Source: Advenella mandrilli (GTDB lineage Bacteria; Pseudomonadota; Gammaproteobacteria; Burkholderiales; Burkholderiaceae_B). Taken from it: a DNA stretch of 64,000 bases. Below, in pieces: positions 47,886-57,663 of the stretch. Below the pieces are notes generated by a model. The model made no database searches and was not told where the DNA came from. It saw only the letters and a program-made list of their open reading frames with translations. The DNA is taken from NCBI RefSeq assembly GCF_016595155.1, contig NZ_JAENGP010000014.1:46425-110424 (forward strand), written 5' to 3'. Position 1 is the stretch's first letter. Each line of letters begins with the position of its first letter. Position numbers and translations under genes: made by a program.

Positions 47886-48467
47886 ATGTCACAAGAGAAT
47901 AATCCTCAAGATTCAAAAAATCCGGAACAGCCGCAAAATCCAGAAATTGAGCAGCCAACCGATGCAAACCAAGAGGATACCTTGGAAGAAACCGTACTGA
48001 TGGAAGAAAACCTGTCTGAAAAATATTCGGAGCTGGAAGCCAAGGTTAGCCAGTACCATGACGAGCTCTTGCGTGCCCATGCCGAAATGGAAAATATCCG
48101 CAGGCGTTCGCAAGAAGATGTGGCCAAAGCGAGAAAATTCAGTACCGAAAGCTTTGCTGAAAGCCTGGTTCCGGTAAAAGACAGTCTTGAAGCGGCCCTG
48201 GCCATTGAAAATCAGACACTGGAAGCCCTGAAAGAAGGCGTGGAAAGTACCTTGCGCCAGTTAACCCAGGCTTTTGAACGTAATCATCTTAAAGAAGTGG
48301 CACCCGCCGTTGGTGATAAATTTGATCCCAACCTGCATCAGGCCATTTCATCAGTACCATCCGAAGACGTTGAGGCCAATTGTGTTTTGCAGTCACTTCA
48401 AAAAGGCTACACAATTGCCGATCGTGTCTTGCGTCCAGCACTGGTAATGGTTTCAGCCGGCAAGTAA
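47886..48467 (+). CDS. grpE: Nucleotide exchange factor GrpE
   Basis: A 193-aa protein from the ATG at 47886, with TGGAG at 47875-47879. An acidic disordered start (residues 1-45) leads into a long coiled coil ([24 protein letters not shown]) and the C-terminal beta domain ([16 protein letters not shown]). It exchanges ADP for ATP on DnaK. It is the first gene of the grpE-dnaK-dnaJ block. Confidence 0.95.
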   Translation: MSQENNPQDSKNPEQPQNPEIEQPTDANQEDTLEETVLMEENLSEKYSELEAKVSQYHDELLRAHAEMENIRRRSQEDVAKARKFSTESFAESLVPVKDSLEAALAIENQTLEALKEGVESTLRQLTQAFERNHLKEVAPAVGDKFDPNLHQAISSVPSEDVEANCVLQSLQKGYTIADRVLRPALVMVSAGK

Positions 48468-48523
48468 TAAACCGGTCAATAGTAAAAATAAAATGAAGGG
48501 TATTAAAAAAATAATTTTATTGT

Positions 48524-48551
48524 CTTGAAAATGTTTTTTTTATCCCCATAT
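48524..48551 (+). promoter_or_regulatory. Sigma-32-type heat-shock promoter before dnaK
   Basis: CTTGAAA (48524-48530), a 13-bp spacer and CCCCATAT (48544-48551). Both boxes match the sigma-32 consensus (CTTGAAA and CCCCATNT) exactly, with the consensus spacing. It gives dnaK its own promoter, 83 bp before the start codon. Confidence 0.88.
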
Positions 48552-48565
48552 TAAGAATATCCAAC

Positions 48566-48596
48566 AATCCTGTTTTAAATAAAAAACAGGATTTTT
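48566..48596 (+). promoter_or_regulatory. AT-rich hairpin in the dnaK mRNA leader
   Basis: AATCCTGTTTT (48566-48576) and AAAACAGGATT (48583-48593) form an 11-bp perfect stem with a 6-nt loop, followed by TTT. It starts about 15 nt after the predicted -10 box, so it would lie at the very 5' end of the dnaK mRNA. It could be an attenuator, an RNA-stabilising stem or a temperature-sensitive element. The dnaK ribosome-binding site (AAGG near 48623) is not in the stem. Confidence 0.6.
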
Positions 48597-48633
48597 ACAA
48601 AATTTCAGATTAGCTATTATTAAGGTAAGCATA

Positions 48634-50547
48634 ATGGGCAAAATTATTGGTATTGACTTGGGAACAACCAACAGTTGTGTAGCCGTTCTTGACGGCGACA
48701 AAGTCAGAATTATTGAAAACGCCGAAGGCACACGTACAACGCCTTCAATCATCGCCTACATGGAAGATGGCGAAACATTGGTTGGCGCACCGGCAAAACG
48801 TCAGGCCGTTACCAACCCTAAAAACACCCTGTTTGCGGTCAAGCGTTTGATTGGGCGCAAATTTGATGAAAAAGCGGTCCAAAAAGATATCGACCTGATG
48901 CCTTACAGCATTATCAAGGCCGATAACGGTGATGCATGGGTAGAAGCGCAAGGTAAACAAATGGCGCCTCCCCAAATTTCTGCCGACGTATTGCGTAAAA
49001 TGAAAAAAACGGCCGAAGACTACCTGGGTGAAGAAGTCACCGAGGCGGTGATTACCGTGCCTGCCTATTTCAACGATAGCCAGCGTCAGGCCACCAAAGA
49101 TGCCGGTCGCATCGCCGGCCTTGAAGTCAAGCGTATTATTAACGAGCCTACCGCAGCTGCATTGGCTTTCGGTATGGACAAAGCCGAAAAAGGCGATCGT
49201 AAAATTGCGGTTTATGACTTGGGTGGTGGTACTTTCGACGTTTCCATCATTGAAATCGCCGATATGGACGGTGAGAAACAGTTTGAAGTGCTGTCTACCA
49301 ACGGTGACACCTTCCTGGGTGGTGAAGACTTTGACCAACGCATTATCGATTACATCATTGGCGAATTCAAGAAAGAGCAGGGCGTAGACCTGTCCAAAGA
49401 CATTCTTGCCTTGCAGCGCCTGAAAGAAGCGGCCGAGAAAGCCAAGATCGAACTGTCTTCAACCGCACAAACCGAAATCAACCTGCCTTACATTACGGCA
49501 GACGCTTCCGGTCCAAAACACCTGAACCTGAAAATCACCCGTGCCAAACTTGAGGCACTGGTTGAAGAGCTGATCAACCGCACTATTGAACCTTGCCGTG
49601 TAGCCATCAAGGATGCCGGTGTCAAGGTAAGCGACATTGATGACGTTATTCTGGTTGGTGGTATGACCCGTATGCCTAAAGTGCAGGAAAAGGTCAAAGA
49701 GTTTTTTGGTAAAGAGCCACGCAAAGACGTCAACCCCGACGAAGCGGTTGCCGCTGGTGCGGCCATTCAGGGTTCAGTCCTGTCTGGCGACCGTACCGAC
49801 GTGTTGCTGCTTGACGTTACCCCATTGTCTCTGGGTATTGAGACCATGGGCGGTGTAATGACCAAGATGATCCAGAAAAACACCACGATTCCTACCCGTT
49901 TTTCACAGGTTTTCTCTACTGCCGACGATAACCAGCCTGCAGTAACCATCAAGGTATTCCAGGGAGAACGTGAAATCGCGGCGGGTAACAAGGGCTTGGG
50001 CGAATTTAATCTGGAAGGCATTCCACCAGCACCACGTGGTGTGCCGCAAATTGAAGTCACGTTCGATATTGACGCCAATGGTATTTTGCACGTGTCTGCC
50101 AAAGACAAAGGCACGGGCAAAGAAAACAAAATTACCATTAAGGCCAACTCAGGCTTGTCCGAGGAAGAAATCGAACGCATGGTTAAAGATGCGGAAGCCA
50201 ACGCCGAAGAAGATCACCGTATTGCTGAACTGGCACAGGCACGCAACCAGGCTGATGGCCTGATTCACTCTACCCGCAAATCACTAACTGAATACGGTGA
50301 CAAGTTGGAAGAAGCTGAAAAAGAAGCCATTGAAACAGCGATCAAAGATCTTGAAGCAACACTGCAGGATGGTGACAAGGAAGCGATTGATGCCAAAACA
50401 GAGGCCCTCATGACTGCCTCCCAGAAATTGGGTGAAAAAATGTACGCAGACATGCAGGCCCAGGCTGGCCAGGCACCTGAAGGTGCCCAGCCCGCTGATG
50501 AAAATGTGGTTGATGCCGACTTTAAAGAAGTCAAGCGTGACGCATAA
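48634..50547 (+). CDS. dnaK: Molecular chaperone DnaK (Hsp70)
   Basis: A full-length 637-aa Hsp70. The first signature [14 protein letters not shown] is at residues 5-18, the second [20 protein letters not shown] block ([16 protein letters not shown]) near residue 192, and the third [15 protein letters not shown] near residue 340. The substrate-binding domain and a C-terminal lid end in the acidic tail [10 protein letters not shown]. It refolds proteins with DnaJ and GrpE and regulates sigma-32. Codon use suggests high expression. Confidence 0.98.
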   Translation: MGKIIGIDLGTTNSCVAVLDGDKVRIIENAEGTRTTPSIIAYMEDGETLVGAPAKRQAVTNPKNTLFAVKRLIGRKFDEKAVQKDIDLMPYSIIKADNGDAWVEAQGKQMAPPQISADVLRKMKKTAEDYLGEEVTEAVITVPAYFNDSQRQATKDAGRIAGLEVKRIINEPTAAALAFGMDKAEKGDRKIAVYDLGGGTFDVSIIEIADMDGEKQFEVLSTNGDTFLGGEDFDQRIIDYIIGEFKKEQGVDLSKDILALQRLKEAAEKAKIELSSTAQTEINLPYITADASGPKHLNLKITRAKLEALVEELINRTIEPCRVAIKDAGVKVSDIDDVILVGGMTRMPKVQEKVKEFFGKEPRKDVNPDEAVAAGAAIQGSVLSGDRTDVLLLDVTPLSLGIETMGGVMTKMIQKNTTIPTRFSQVFSTADDNQPAVTIKVFQGEREIAAGNKGLGEFNLEGIPPAPRGVPQIEVTFDIDANGILHVSAKDKGTGKENKITIKANSGLSEEEIERMVKDAEANAEEDHRIAELAQARNQADGLIHSTRKSLTEYGDKLEEAEKEAIETAIKDLEATLQDGDKEAIDAKTEALMTASQKLGEKMYADMQAQAGQAPEGAQPADENVVDADFKEVKRDA

Positions 50548-50571
50548 GTGATCGCATTAATGTGAGCACGT

Positions 50572-50616
50572 ATACCCGGTTTCTGTCTTAAAAGGCTTAA
50601 CCGGGTATTGTTTTTT
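50572..50616 (+). terminator. Terminator-like hairpin between dnaK and dnaJ
   Basis: ATACCCGGTT (50572-50581) and AACCGGGTAT (50599-50608) are perfect complements with a 17-nt loop, followed by TG and six T residues. It could cut dnaJ transcription relative to dnaK by partial termination. Confidence 0.75.
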
Positions 50617-50657
50617 AATATATGGAAAATTTAAAGAGTTATAAAGGCGTATAAATA

Positions 50658-51779
50658 ATGGCAAAGCGTGATTATTATGAATCTCTGGGTGTCGCCAAAA
50701 ACGCCACGGATGAGGAAATCAAGAAAGCTTACCGTAAGCTGGCAATGAAGTACCATCCTGACCGCAATCCGGATAGCAAAGAGGCCGAAGATAAATTCAA
50801 AGAGATCAAGGAAGCCTATGAGATGCTTTCAGATCCCGAGAAACGGGAAGCTTATGACCGCTATGGCCATGCAGGTGTAGATCCCAATGCAGGAATGGGG
50901 GCGGGTGCCGGCAATTTTGGTGATGTCTTCGGTGATATTTTTGGTGATATCTTTGGTGGTGCTGGTGGTGGCCGTCGCGGCGGTGGTCCACAAGTTTACC
51001 GTGGCGCCGATTTGCGTTACAGCCTTGAAATTACCCTTGAGCAGGCTGCCCAAGGCTTTGATACCGAAATTCGTGTGCCCAGCTGGGAGCATTGTGATGT
51101 TTGTCATGGCAGTGGTGCCAAGGCAGGTACCAAGCCTACGACTTGTCATACTTGTGGCGGTAGTGGCGCGGTTCGCATGCAACAGGGCTTTTTCAGCGTT
51201 CAGCAAACTTGCCCAACCTGTCACGGTTCCGGTCAGGAAATTAAAGATCCCTGCACGGCATGTGATGGCGTAGGCCGCAAACGCAAGAATAAAACCCTGC
51301 AGGTCAAGATTCCTGCCGGTATTGATGAAGGAATGCGCATCCGTTCGGCCGGTAATGGTGAACCAGGTGTTAATGGTGGCCCTTCCGGTGATTTGTATGT
51401 AGAAATTCACCTGAAAGAACACAGTATTTTCGAGCGTGATGGCGATGACTTGCACTGTCAGGTACCTTTGCCCTTTGTGACTGCTACCCTGGGTGGAAAC
51501 CTTGAAGTGCCAACCTTGGGCGGAAAAGGTGAAATTACGATTCCCGAAGGCACCCAAACCGGCAAGACATTCCGTTTGCGTGGCAAAGGGATCAAGGGCG
51601 TTCGTTCCAATTATCCCGGCGACCTGTACTGCCACGTGATTGTTGAAACACCAGTACGCCTGAACGAAGAGCAGAAAGACCTGTTACGTAAATTCGAGAC
51701 AGCACTTAATGATGGTGGTGACCGTCACTCACCCCAAAACAAGTCCTGGACTGATCGGGTCAAGAAGTTTTTCAGTTAG
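50658..51779 (+). CDS. dnaJ: Chaperone DnaJ (Hsp40)
   Basis: A 373-aa type I J-protein. The J domain with HPD is in [12 protein letters not shown] near residue 30. A glycine-phenylalanine-rich region follows ([18 protein letters not shown]). Four CxxCxGxG zinc motifs lie at residues 145-210 ([32 protein letters not shown]). The C-terminal peptide-binding domains follow. It delivers clients to DnaK and stimulates its ATPase. Confidence 0.97.
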   Translation: MAKRDYYESLGVAKNATDEEIKKAYRKLAMKYHPDRNPDSKEAEDKFKEIKEAYEMLSDPEKREAYDRYGHAGVDPNAGMGAGAGNFGDVFGDIFGDIFGGAGGGRRGGGPQVYRGADLRYSLEITLEQAAQGFDTEIRVPSWEHCDVCHGSGAKAGTKPTTCHTCGGSGAVRMQQGFFSVQQTCPTCHGSGQEIKDPCTACDGVGRKRKNKTLQVKIPAGIDEGMRIRSAGNGEPGVNGGPSGDLYVEIHLKEHSIFERDGDDLHCQVPLPFVTATLGGNLEVPTLGGKGEITIPEGTQTGKTFRLRGKGIKGVRSNYPGDLYCHVIVETPVRLNEEQKDLLRKFETALNDGGDRHSPQNKSWTDRVKKFFS

Positions 51780-51810
51780 GCAGCGGTAAAGAAAACGGCT
51801 GCTGTTAATA

Positions 51811-51843
51811 AAAAATGCACGTTGTCATAACGTGCATTTTTTT
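51811..51843 (+). terminator. Intrinsic terminator after dnaJ
   Basis: AAAAATGCACGTT, loop GTCAT, AACGTGCATTTTTTT: a 9-bp core stem with A residues before and T residues after. It works in both directions by symmetry, but lies closer to dnaJ. Confidence 0.9.
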
Positions 51844-51862
51844 ATCAATACTTGCTGTAAAC

Positions 51863-51881
51863 ACCCCCCTTAGGAGGGGGT
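51863..51881. terminator. GC-rich hairpin near the end of the M16 peptidase gene
   Basis: CCCCCT and AGGGGG arms around a TAGG loop at about 51865-51880. There is no T-run on the minus strand, so its role in ending the peptidase transcript is weakly supported. Confidence 0.35.
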
Positions 51882-51906
51882 AATGGAACAGGTCTTGCCA
51901 GAAACG

Positions 51907-54663
51907 TCAGTCTGCCTTACCGGCAAAATCACCGGCAAAGGCTTCAGATATGTTGTCTGGTTTCAGGTAGGTCTTCATGGCCTGATGAACCTGTGCCGTG
52001 GTCAGGTTTTGAATCGCTTCTTCAAACTTCTGGTTCCATTCAAAGCTGCGGTCCAGTGAGAGGTATTTCAACCAGGTAGAAGACAGGACGCTATCCTGTG
52101 AACGGGCCAATGAACGCAGGTTAAGGGCCGAACGGATGCCATCTGCCAGTTCCTCTTCGGTAAAACCGTCTTTCAATGTGGTCTGGATAGTTTCATCAAT
52201 CAGGGATTTGACGCGTTCCTTTTCAGCGGGCGAATAAATAGCCTGTAATGACCAGGCGCCCGATGGCTCGAAAGAGGAAACATTCAGTGAACTGCGGATA
52301 CTGTAAGACAGCCCTTCCTGAGTACGGATACGGGTCCATAGGCGGGACGTTTCGGTGGCGCCCAGCAGGTAGTTGGCCATGAACAGGGCCGGATAATCCG
52401 GATGGTCATTTTGCAGTTCGATGGGTAACCTGGCTATATATACCGCATTGGCCTTGTCAGGGGTCTCAATGGTGAAGGTGGCTGGTTTTACGGCATGGTA
52501 GGGCATGTCTATGCGTTCATAGTTTGGCGCCTGCTTCCAGCTTTTAAGCCTGTCTTCAAGAACGGTGTTGATTTGCTGTGGCTCAAAGTCGCCCACGATG
52601 GCTATATCAATATCACCCGCACCAAAGAAATTGTTTTGAAACTCACGCAGGGCTTTGGGATTAATGGCCTGGATGTTTTTGATGAGTTCCTCATAAGTGG
52701 GAACATAGCGGATATCGCCCTTGGGCCAGATATCGCCGTGGCGGCTAAGGGTGTTGTTGGCCAGTGCACCGGGTTCGGTCATGGCGTTCCTGATAGAAGT
52801 GATGACCCGTTCTTTGTATTCATCAACCTCTTTCACGGGATAGTTGGCTTGCTGGATAAGCTCAAGGCTAAATTGCAGCAAATCGGCAAAGTGCTTTTTG
52901 TGGGTGGAAACCGACACCATCAGGCGATTGCCACTGATACCGAAATGAAGGTTGCCCTGCAAGGCGTCTATGCGGTCCTGGATTTCCTGGCGTGACAGGG
53001 TGGCAGTCCCGTTAAGTATTAATGAAGCCGCTGCCGCAGACAGGCTGGCCATATCGTTCATGGCCTGGGCATTGGCAAACTGGATTTTATAATCGGCCTG
53101 GACGCGATTGCCCCGGGTTGGCTTGACCAGCATGGCGGTGCTAATGGTGCCATTGGGCAGCTTGATCACTTCACGCTGAGTCAGCTTGTCGATGTTTTCC
53201 GGCGAAGAGTCGAAGGCGTCGGTTTGTGTAAAGGTTGGATCACCTTTGTATTCGTTGAGCAATTGCGTAATATCGGGGACGGTTTCAAAGGGTGCCCGTT
53301 GCGGGTTGTCGGTTGGTTTGTAACGTCCGCTGGTGCGGTTGCTGGCCAGTAAATAAGTGTGTATGGCTTGCTGGACGTCTTCCAGGCTGATGTTTTTGAC
53401 CCGGTCGCGTTCCAGAAAGAAAAGCCGCCAGTCACCCGAGGCAATGGCTTCTGAAAGGCCAATTGCCATTTGCTCGGTACTGGCATACAGCTCATCCCAT
53501 TGGGTTAGCCAATTGTTTTTGGCCCGGTCCAGCTGCGCTTGGGTAATTGGGTATTTGGCGCTTTGTTCAAGCACTTCATGCAGGGTTTGTTGTGCTTTGG
53601 CAATGTCCATGGTGTCATTAAGCTGGGCACCAAAAAAGATCAGTCCGGGATGATGGTGTGCCATGGCAAAGCCAAATACGCCGGTGGCCAGGTTGTTTTC
53701 TACCAATTCCTTGTAAAGCGGGCCTGATGGGCTGTCGGCCAGAATATTGGCGGCCAGGTCCAGCAAAATATATTGCTCACTGGAAGACGCCGGGATATGG
53801 TAAGTGGCGGCTATAAAAGGCATGCCGCCACTGCGCTCAAGAATGATCTGGCGTTCGCCGTCCTGCTGGGGCTCTACGGTGGGCGCTTCGGTCAGGGTGC
53901 GTTCGGGTTTGGGAATGGAACCAAACAGCTGGTTAATTTCGCTTAGCGTTTGTTCTGGGTCAAACTGGCCAGCCACCACCAGGACCGCATTATCGGGCTG
54001 GTAGTAGCGGTCGTAAAAGTCACGCAGTTCGCTGGCCTGCATGCCTTCAAGATCACTGCGGGCACCAATGGTGCTGTTGCGGTAATTGTGCCATTGGTAG
54101 GCCGTTGAACGCATTTTTTCGGTCAGGGTCCGGAAAGGGCTGTTTTCTCCGCGCTCAAGTTCGTTCAGTACGATGCCGCGCTCGGCATTCAGGTCGTCTT
54201 CCTGGATGGCTGCATGTCGCATGGCATCGGCCTGCCAGGACAAATACCATTTCAGGGTTTCGGGGTTGCTGGCAAAGCTGGCGTAATAGTTGGTGCGGTC
54301 AGCCGAGGTGGAGCCATTGGCATGCAAGCCCCTTTTTGAAAATTCGGCCAATGCATTGGGGGTGTCTGGTGTTCCCCTGAACATTAAATGCTCAAGCAGG
54401 TGAGCCATGCCCGTACGCCCGTATTGTTCGTGGCGGGAACCCACCAGATAAGTCATGTTAACCGTGGTGGTGGGCTTGGATTGATCGGGTGCCAGCAGAA
54501 CCCGTAAACCGTTATCCAGTTCGTATTCGGTAATGCCTTCGATACTATGGATTTGTACCGGTTGGGTGGGGGCGCCTGTGGCGGGAATGGGTGATGACAT
54601 AAAAAGGAAAAAAGACAGTAATAAAAAAGTAAAGTAAAGCGAAAGTGGCTGACGATGTCTCAT
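51907..54663 (-). CDS. M16 family zinc metallopeptidase (pitrilysin/PqqL type)
   Basis: A 918-aa secreted peptidase with an N-terminal signal peptide (YFTFLLLSFFLFMSSPIPATG). The inverted zinc motif HLLEH is in GMAHLLEHLMFRGTPDT near residue 87, followed by the third ligand glutamate region ERGIVLNELERGENS near residue 163. Two M16 halves are present, the second without an HxxEH, as usual for fused M16B proteins. It degrades periplasmic peptides. It precedes no obvious partner gene; the VWA gene lies 46 bp upstream. Confidence 0.93.
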   Translation of the reverse strand: MRHRQPLSLYFTFLLLSFFLFMSSPIPATGAPTQPVQIHSIEGITEYELDNGLRVLLAPDQSKPTTTVNMTYLVGSRHEQYGRTGMAHLLEHLMFRGTPDTPNALAEFSKRGLHANGSTSADRTNYYASFASNPETLKWYLSWQADAMRHAAIQEDDLNAERGIVLNELERGENSPFRTLTEKMRSTAYQWHNYRNSTIGARSDLEGMQASELRDFYDRYYQPDNAVLVVAGQFDPEQTLSEINQLFGSIPKPERTLTEAPTVEPQQDGERQIILERSGGMPFIAATYHIPASSSEQYILLDLAANILADSPSGPLYKELVENNLATGVFGFAMAHHHPGLIFFGAQLNDTMDIAKAQQTLHEVLEQSAKYPITQAQLDRAKNNWLTQWDELYASTEQMAIGLSEAIASGDWRLFFLERDRVKNISLEDVQQAIHTYLLASNRTSGRYKPTDNPQRAPFETVPDITQLLNEYKGDPTFTQTDAFDSSPENIDKLTQREVIKLPNGTISTAMLVKPTRGNRVQADYKIQFANAQAMNDMASLSAAAASLILNGTATLSRQEIQDRIDALQGNLHFGISGNRLMVSVSTHKKHFADLLQFSLELIQQANYPVKEVDEYKERVITSIRNAMTEPGALANNTLSRHGDIWPKGDIRYVPTYEELIKNIQAINPKALREFQNNFFGAGDIDIAIVGDFEPQQINTVLEDRLKSWKQAPNYERIDMPYHAVKPATFTIETPDKANAVYIARLPIELQNDHPDYPALFMANYLLGATETSRLWTRIRTQEGLSYSIRSSLNVSSFEPSGAWSLQAIYSPAEKERVKSLIDETIQTTLKDGFTEEELADGIRSALNLRSLARSQDSVLSSTWLKYLSLDRSFEWNQKFEEAIQNLTTAQVHQAMKTYLKPDNISEAFAGDFAGKAD

Positions 54664-54709
54664 GGCAAGTTGAATGATTGGGCAGATGATGCTTTAACAA
54701 TGAAGTGAC

Positions 54710-55882
54710 TTATTTGGACAAGAACCGCATCCCTTCTTCCAGGCCGGCAACCGTGACCCCGTACATGCGGTCTTGCACAATATTGCGGATAAGCTCGATG
54801 GATTGCCGGTAGGGCCAGTAACTGGTGGGTTCGGGATTGAGCCAGATGGATTTGGGCCAATGCTCTATAAGACGCTGCAGCCAGGCGGCACCGGTTTCCT
54901 TATTGTAGTGCTCTACCGAACCACCCGGATGCATGATTTCGTAAGGGCTCATAGTGGCATCGCCCACCAGGATCAGACGCCAGTCGGCATTGTATTTTCT
55001 AAGTAATTCCCAGGTGTCCATGTAGTTGCGGCGCCCGTTACTGTTATAGCGCCAGACGCGTTCGTAAACGCAGTTATGGAAATAATAAACGTCCAGATGA
55101 TGGAATTCGCTGCTGGCAGCCGAAAACAGTTCTTCTACGCGGGCAATGTGGTCATCCATGCTGCCACCCACATCAAGCAGCATCAGGACCTTAACGTTAT
55201 TGTGACGCTCGGGAACCATTTTGACATCCAGGTAGCCGGCATTGCGGGCTGTACTGCGGATGGTGTCATCAAGATCAAGCTCTTCGGCGGCTCCTTCGCG
55301 GGCAAAGCGGCGCAGGCGTCTTAGGGCAACCTTGAAGTTGCGGGTGCCCAGTTCCTGCTGGTCATCATACTCCTGGAACAGGCGTTCATCCCATACCTTG
55401 ATGGCGGTGCGGTGGCCGGCGGACTCTCCGCCCACGCGAATGCCTTCCGGGTGATAGCCACTATTACCAAAGGCCGAGGTGCCGCCTGTGCCGATCCATT
55501 TGTTGCCGCCGGCATGTCGCTCTTGCTGTTCTTCAAGGCGTTGTTTGAACAGCTCCATGAGCTTTTCCCAGCCATGTTTTTCGATGGCTGCTTTTTCTTC
55601 TGGCGTGAGTGAATTTTGCAATTCGTTCATCAGCCATTCCAGGGGGATTTCCTGGCTGTCGGCCAACTGGGCTTCGACGCCTTTTGCAAAGAGGGAGAAA
55701 GCCTGGTCGAAGCGGTCAAACAGCGTTTCATCTTTAACCAGGGTCATGCGTGACAGCAGATAGAAGTCATGCAACGTGGGTGCCATGACCTGTTCACGCA
55801 AGACCTCGAGCAGTGTGAGGTATTCTTTGACGGAGACCGGCAGCTTGTGATTGCGAAGGTGATAGAAGAAATTGATAAACAT
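54710..55882 (-). CDS. VWA domain protein (CoxE-like)
   Basis: A 390-aa cytoplasmic protein with no signal peptide or membrane segment. Its N-terminal half is helical (YHLRNHKLPVSVKEYLTLLE). The C-terminal von Willebrand A domain has a MIDAS motif LMLLDVGGSMDDHIA near residue 224, with DxGxS in place of the usual DxSxS. Proteins of this type act with MoxR ATPases in metallo-enzyme or complex maturation. The MoxR gene lies just upstream, 12 bp away. Client protein unknown. Confidence 0.88.
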   Translation of the reverse strand: MFINFFYHLRNHKLPVSVKEYLTLLEVLREQVMAPTLHDFYLLSRMTLVKDETLFDRFDQAFSLFAKGVEAQLADSQEIPLEWLMNELQNSLTPEEKAAIEKHGWEKLMELFKQRLEEQQERHAGGNKWIGTGGTSAFGNSGYHPEGIRVGGESAGHRTAIKVWDERLFQEYDDQQELGTRNFKVALRRLRRFAREGAAEELDLDDTIRSTARNAGYLDVKMVPERHNNVKVLMLLDVGGSMDDHIARVEELFSAASSEFHHLDVYYFHNCVYERVWRYNSNGRRNYMDTWELLRKYNADWRLILVGDATMSPYEIMHPGGSVEHYNKETGAAWLQRLIEHWPKSIWLNPEPTSYWPYRQSIELIRNIVQDRMYGVTVAGLEEGMRFLSK

Positions 55883-55894
55883 GGGTAGCCTGAT

Positions 55895-56776
55895 TTATGA
55901 GCGACGCATATTCTGGGCCATCGCGGAAAGTCGTTCCAGCAGGCTCAGGTCCTGTTCGTTTTTCAAGAGGGCGCCTGCCATGATGGGAATCGCGGTAGCC
56001 GCGTGGGCATCAATTTTACCGGCGCTGATGTCTTCGGCAATCAAGAGCGACAGCCAGTCAAGAAATTCGGACGTGGAGGGTTTCTTTTTCAGGCCGGGTG
56101 CTTCGCGCAGGGTGAAGAAATGATCAAGGGCGGCTCGCAAAACTTCGGCCTTGATATCGGGGAAGTGCACATGGACAATGTCTTTTAGAGTGGCACGGTC
56201 GGGGAACTGGATGTAGTGGAAAAAACAGCGGCGCAGGAAAGCGTCGGGTAGTTCTTTTTCATTGTTTGAGGTAATAATGACCAGAGGGCGGTGTTTGGCC
56301 ACAATGGTTTGTTGGGTTTCGTATACATGAAACTCCATTTGGTCCAGTTCGCGCAATAAATCGTTGGGGAACTCGATGTCGGCCTTGTCAATTTCATCAA
56401 TCAGGACAACGCAGGGTTTTTCTGACTCAAAAGCCTGCCACAGCACGCCTTTGTTAATGTAGTTGCGGATATCCTTGACCCGTTCATCACCCAGTTGGGA
56501 GTCACGCAGGCGGGATACGGCATCATACTCGTACAGCCCCTGATGGGCTTTGGTGGTAGACTTGATATGCCATTGCAATAAGTCGCGTCCCAATGCCCGT
56601 GCTACCTCTTCGGCCAGCATGGTTTTACCTGTGCCGGGCTCGCCCTTGATTAACAGCGGACGCTGTAAAGTAAGGGCGGCATTAACCGCCAGCTTAAGGT
56701 CTTCGGTGGCGATATAACGGTCTGTTCCTGAGAATTTTGTTGAGTCATTAGGGTTTATAGGTATATTCATTTCCAT
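55895..56776 (-). CDS. MoxR family AAA+ ATPase
   Basis: A 293-aa AAA+ protein. Walker A LIKGEPGTGKTMLAEEVAR is near residue 38, Walker B VVLIDEIDKADIEFP near residue 122, and sensor 1 LVIITSNNEKELPDAFLRRC near residue 165. It works with the downstream VWA protein, 12 bp away, as a chaperone-like pair; the target is unknown. The start may be the ATG at codon 1 or 3. Confidence 0.9.
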   Translation of the reverse strand: MEMNIPINPNDSTKFSGTDRYIATEDLKLAVNAALTLQRPLLIKGEPGTGKTMLAEEVARALGRDLLQWHIKSTTKAHQGLYEYDAVSRLRDSQLGDERVKDIRNYINKGVLWQAFESEKPCVVLIDEIDKADIEFPNDLLRELDQMEFHVYETQQTIVAKHRPLVIITSNNEKELPDAFLRRCFFHYIQFPDRATLKDIVHVHFPDIKAEVLRAALDHFFTLREAPGLKKKPSTSEFLDWLSLLIAEDISAGKIDAHAATAIPIMAGALLKNEQDLSLLERLSAMAQNMRRS

Positions 56777-56918
56777 CCTGCAACATAAAAATAGGGGTTC
56801 AATACATTAAGGCTTAATACTAAACTGAATTGATAGGACGAATCGTAAAATCAATCAATTGCAGCTCTATCCGTTGTTTTTAATTAAAATTTTTAACAAT
56901 CACCCAAAAGAGCAATAT

Positions 56919-57269
56919 ATGACGAAGCAATCGTTAAAGCGTACCATAAATTTGTTGGCCATTATGGCCTGCAGTATAACGGTGTCGCAGGCATTTGCGC
57001 AGCAGGCTGCCCCTGTCGGAGACATAGAGGCAGGAAAAGGCAAAATATTCATGTGTATTGGCTGTCATGGTATAGAGGGGTACCGGGCCAGTTTTCCCGA
57101 GGTGTACCGGGTTCCTAAAATTGCAGGCCAGAATGCCGAGTATATTGTTGCTGCCCTGAAAGAATACCAGTCTGGCGCCCGTACTTTTCCTTCAATGATT
57201 GCCGTTGCTCATAGCCTGTCTGAACAGGACATGCTTGATCTGGCGGCCTATTACGCACAACTCAAATAG
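56919..57269 (+). CDS. Periplasmic monoheme cytochrome c, class I (first of two)
   Basis: A 116-aa protein from the ATG at 56919, with a signal peptide ending AFA before QQAAPVGDIEAGKG. The heme motif CIGCHG is near residue 47, and the axial methionine is probably in ARTFPSMIAVAHSL near residue 89. It would carry electrons in the periplasm. It lies 14 bp before a second cytochrome c gene, forming a two-gene operon with no visible oxidase or dehydrogenase partner. Confidence 0.9.
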   Translation: MTKQSLKRTINLLAIMACSITVSQAFAQQAAPVGDIEAGKGKIFMCIGCHGIEGYRASFPEVYRVPKIAGQNAEYIVAALKEYQSGARTFPSMIAVAHSLSEQDMLDLAAYYAQLK

Positions 57270-57283
57270 TCGGAGACATTGTC

Positions 57284-57646
57284 ATGAAACGGGTAAATGT
57301 AATGTTGTCGGGCATGGTTCTGGCCCTGTCAGGGACTGTGCACGCGGCCGATCTGAAGGCCGGGAAAGCGGCGTTTGAGACAAAGGGATGCGTGGCCTGT
57401 CATGGTGCCGATGCTGCTACTTCGGTGGCACCCATGTATCCCATTCTGGCCGGGCAGCACGATGATTATTTGAAGCATGCCCTAATGGCCTATGTCAGGG
57501 GGGCGCGTAATGCACCGCCTTCTGCCAATATCAGGAAAAATCCAATTATGGCGCTTCAGGTTCAGAACCTGACGCCTGCCGACATTGACAATATTTCTGC
57601 CTGGCTGGCCACCTTGCCCAGTGTGCTAAGCCACCGGCGGCAATAA
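57284..57646 (+). CDS. Periplasmic monoheme cytochrome c, class I (second of two)
   Basis: A 120-aa protein with a signal peptide ending VHA before ADLKAGKAAFETKG. The heme motif is CVACHG near residue 38, and the axial methionine candidate is in RKNPIMALQVQNLTP near residue 86. Cytochromes of this size and pairing resemble c4-type halves encoded as two proteins. It converges with the DUF1841 gene. Confidence 0.9.
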   Translation: MKRVNVMLSGMVLALSGTVHAADLKAGKAAFETKGCVACHGADAATSVAPMYPILAGQHDDYLKHALMAYVRGARNAPPSANIRKNPIMALQVQNLTPADIDNISAWLATLPSVLSHRRQ

Positions 57647-57663
57647 TTACATCAGTCACTGCA

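Noticed and set aside
45460..48633. CIRCE operator near hrcA, grpE or dnaK
   Set aside because: No TTAGCACTC/GAGTGCTAA repeat could be seen by eye; the only heat-shock signals are sigma-32-type.
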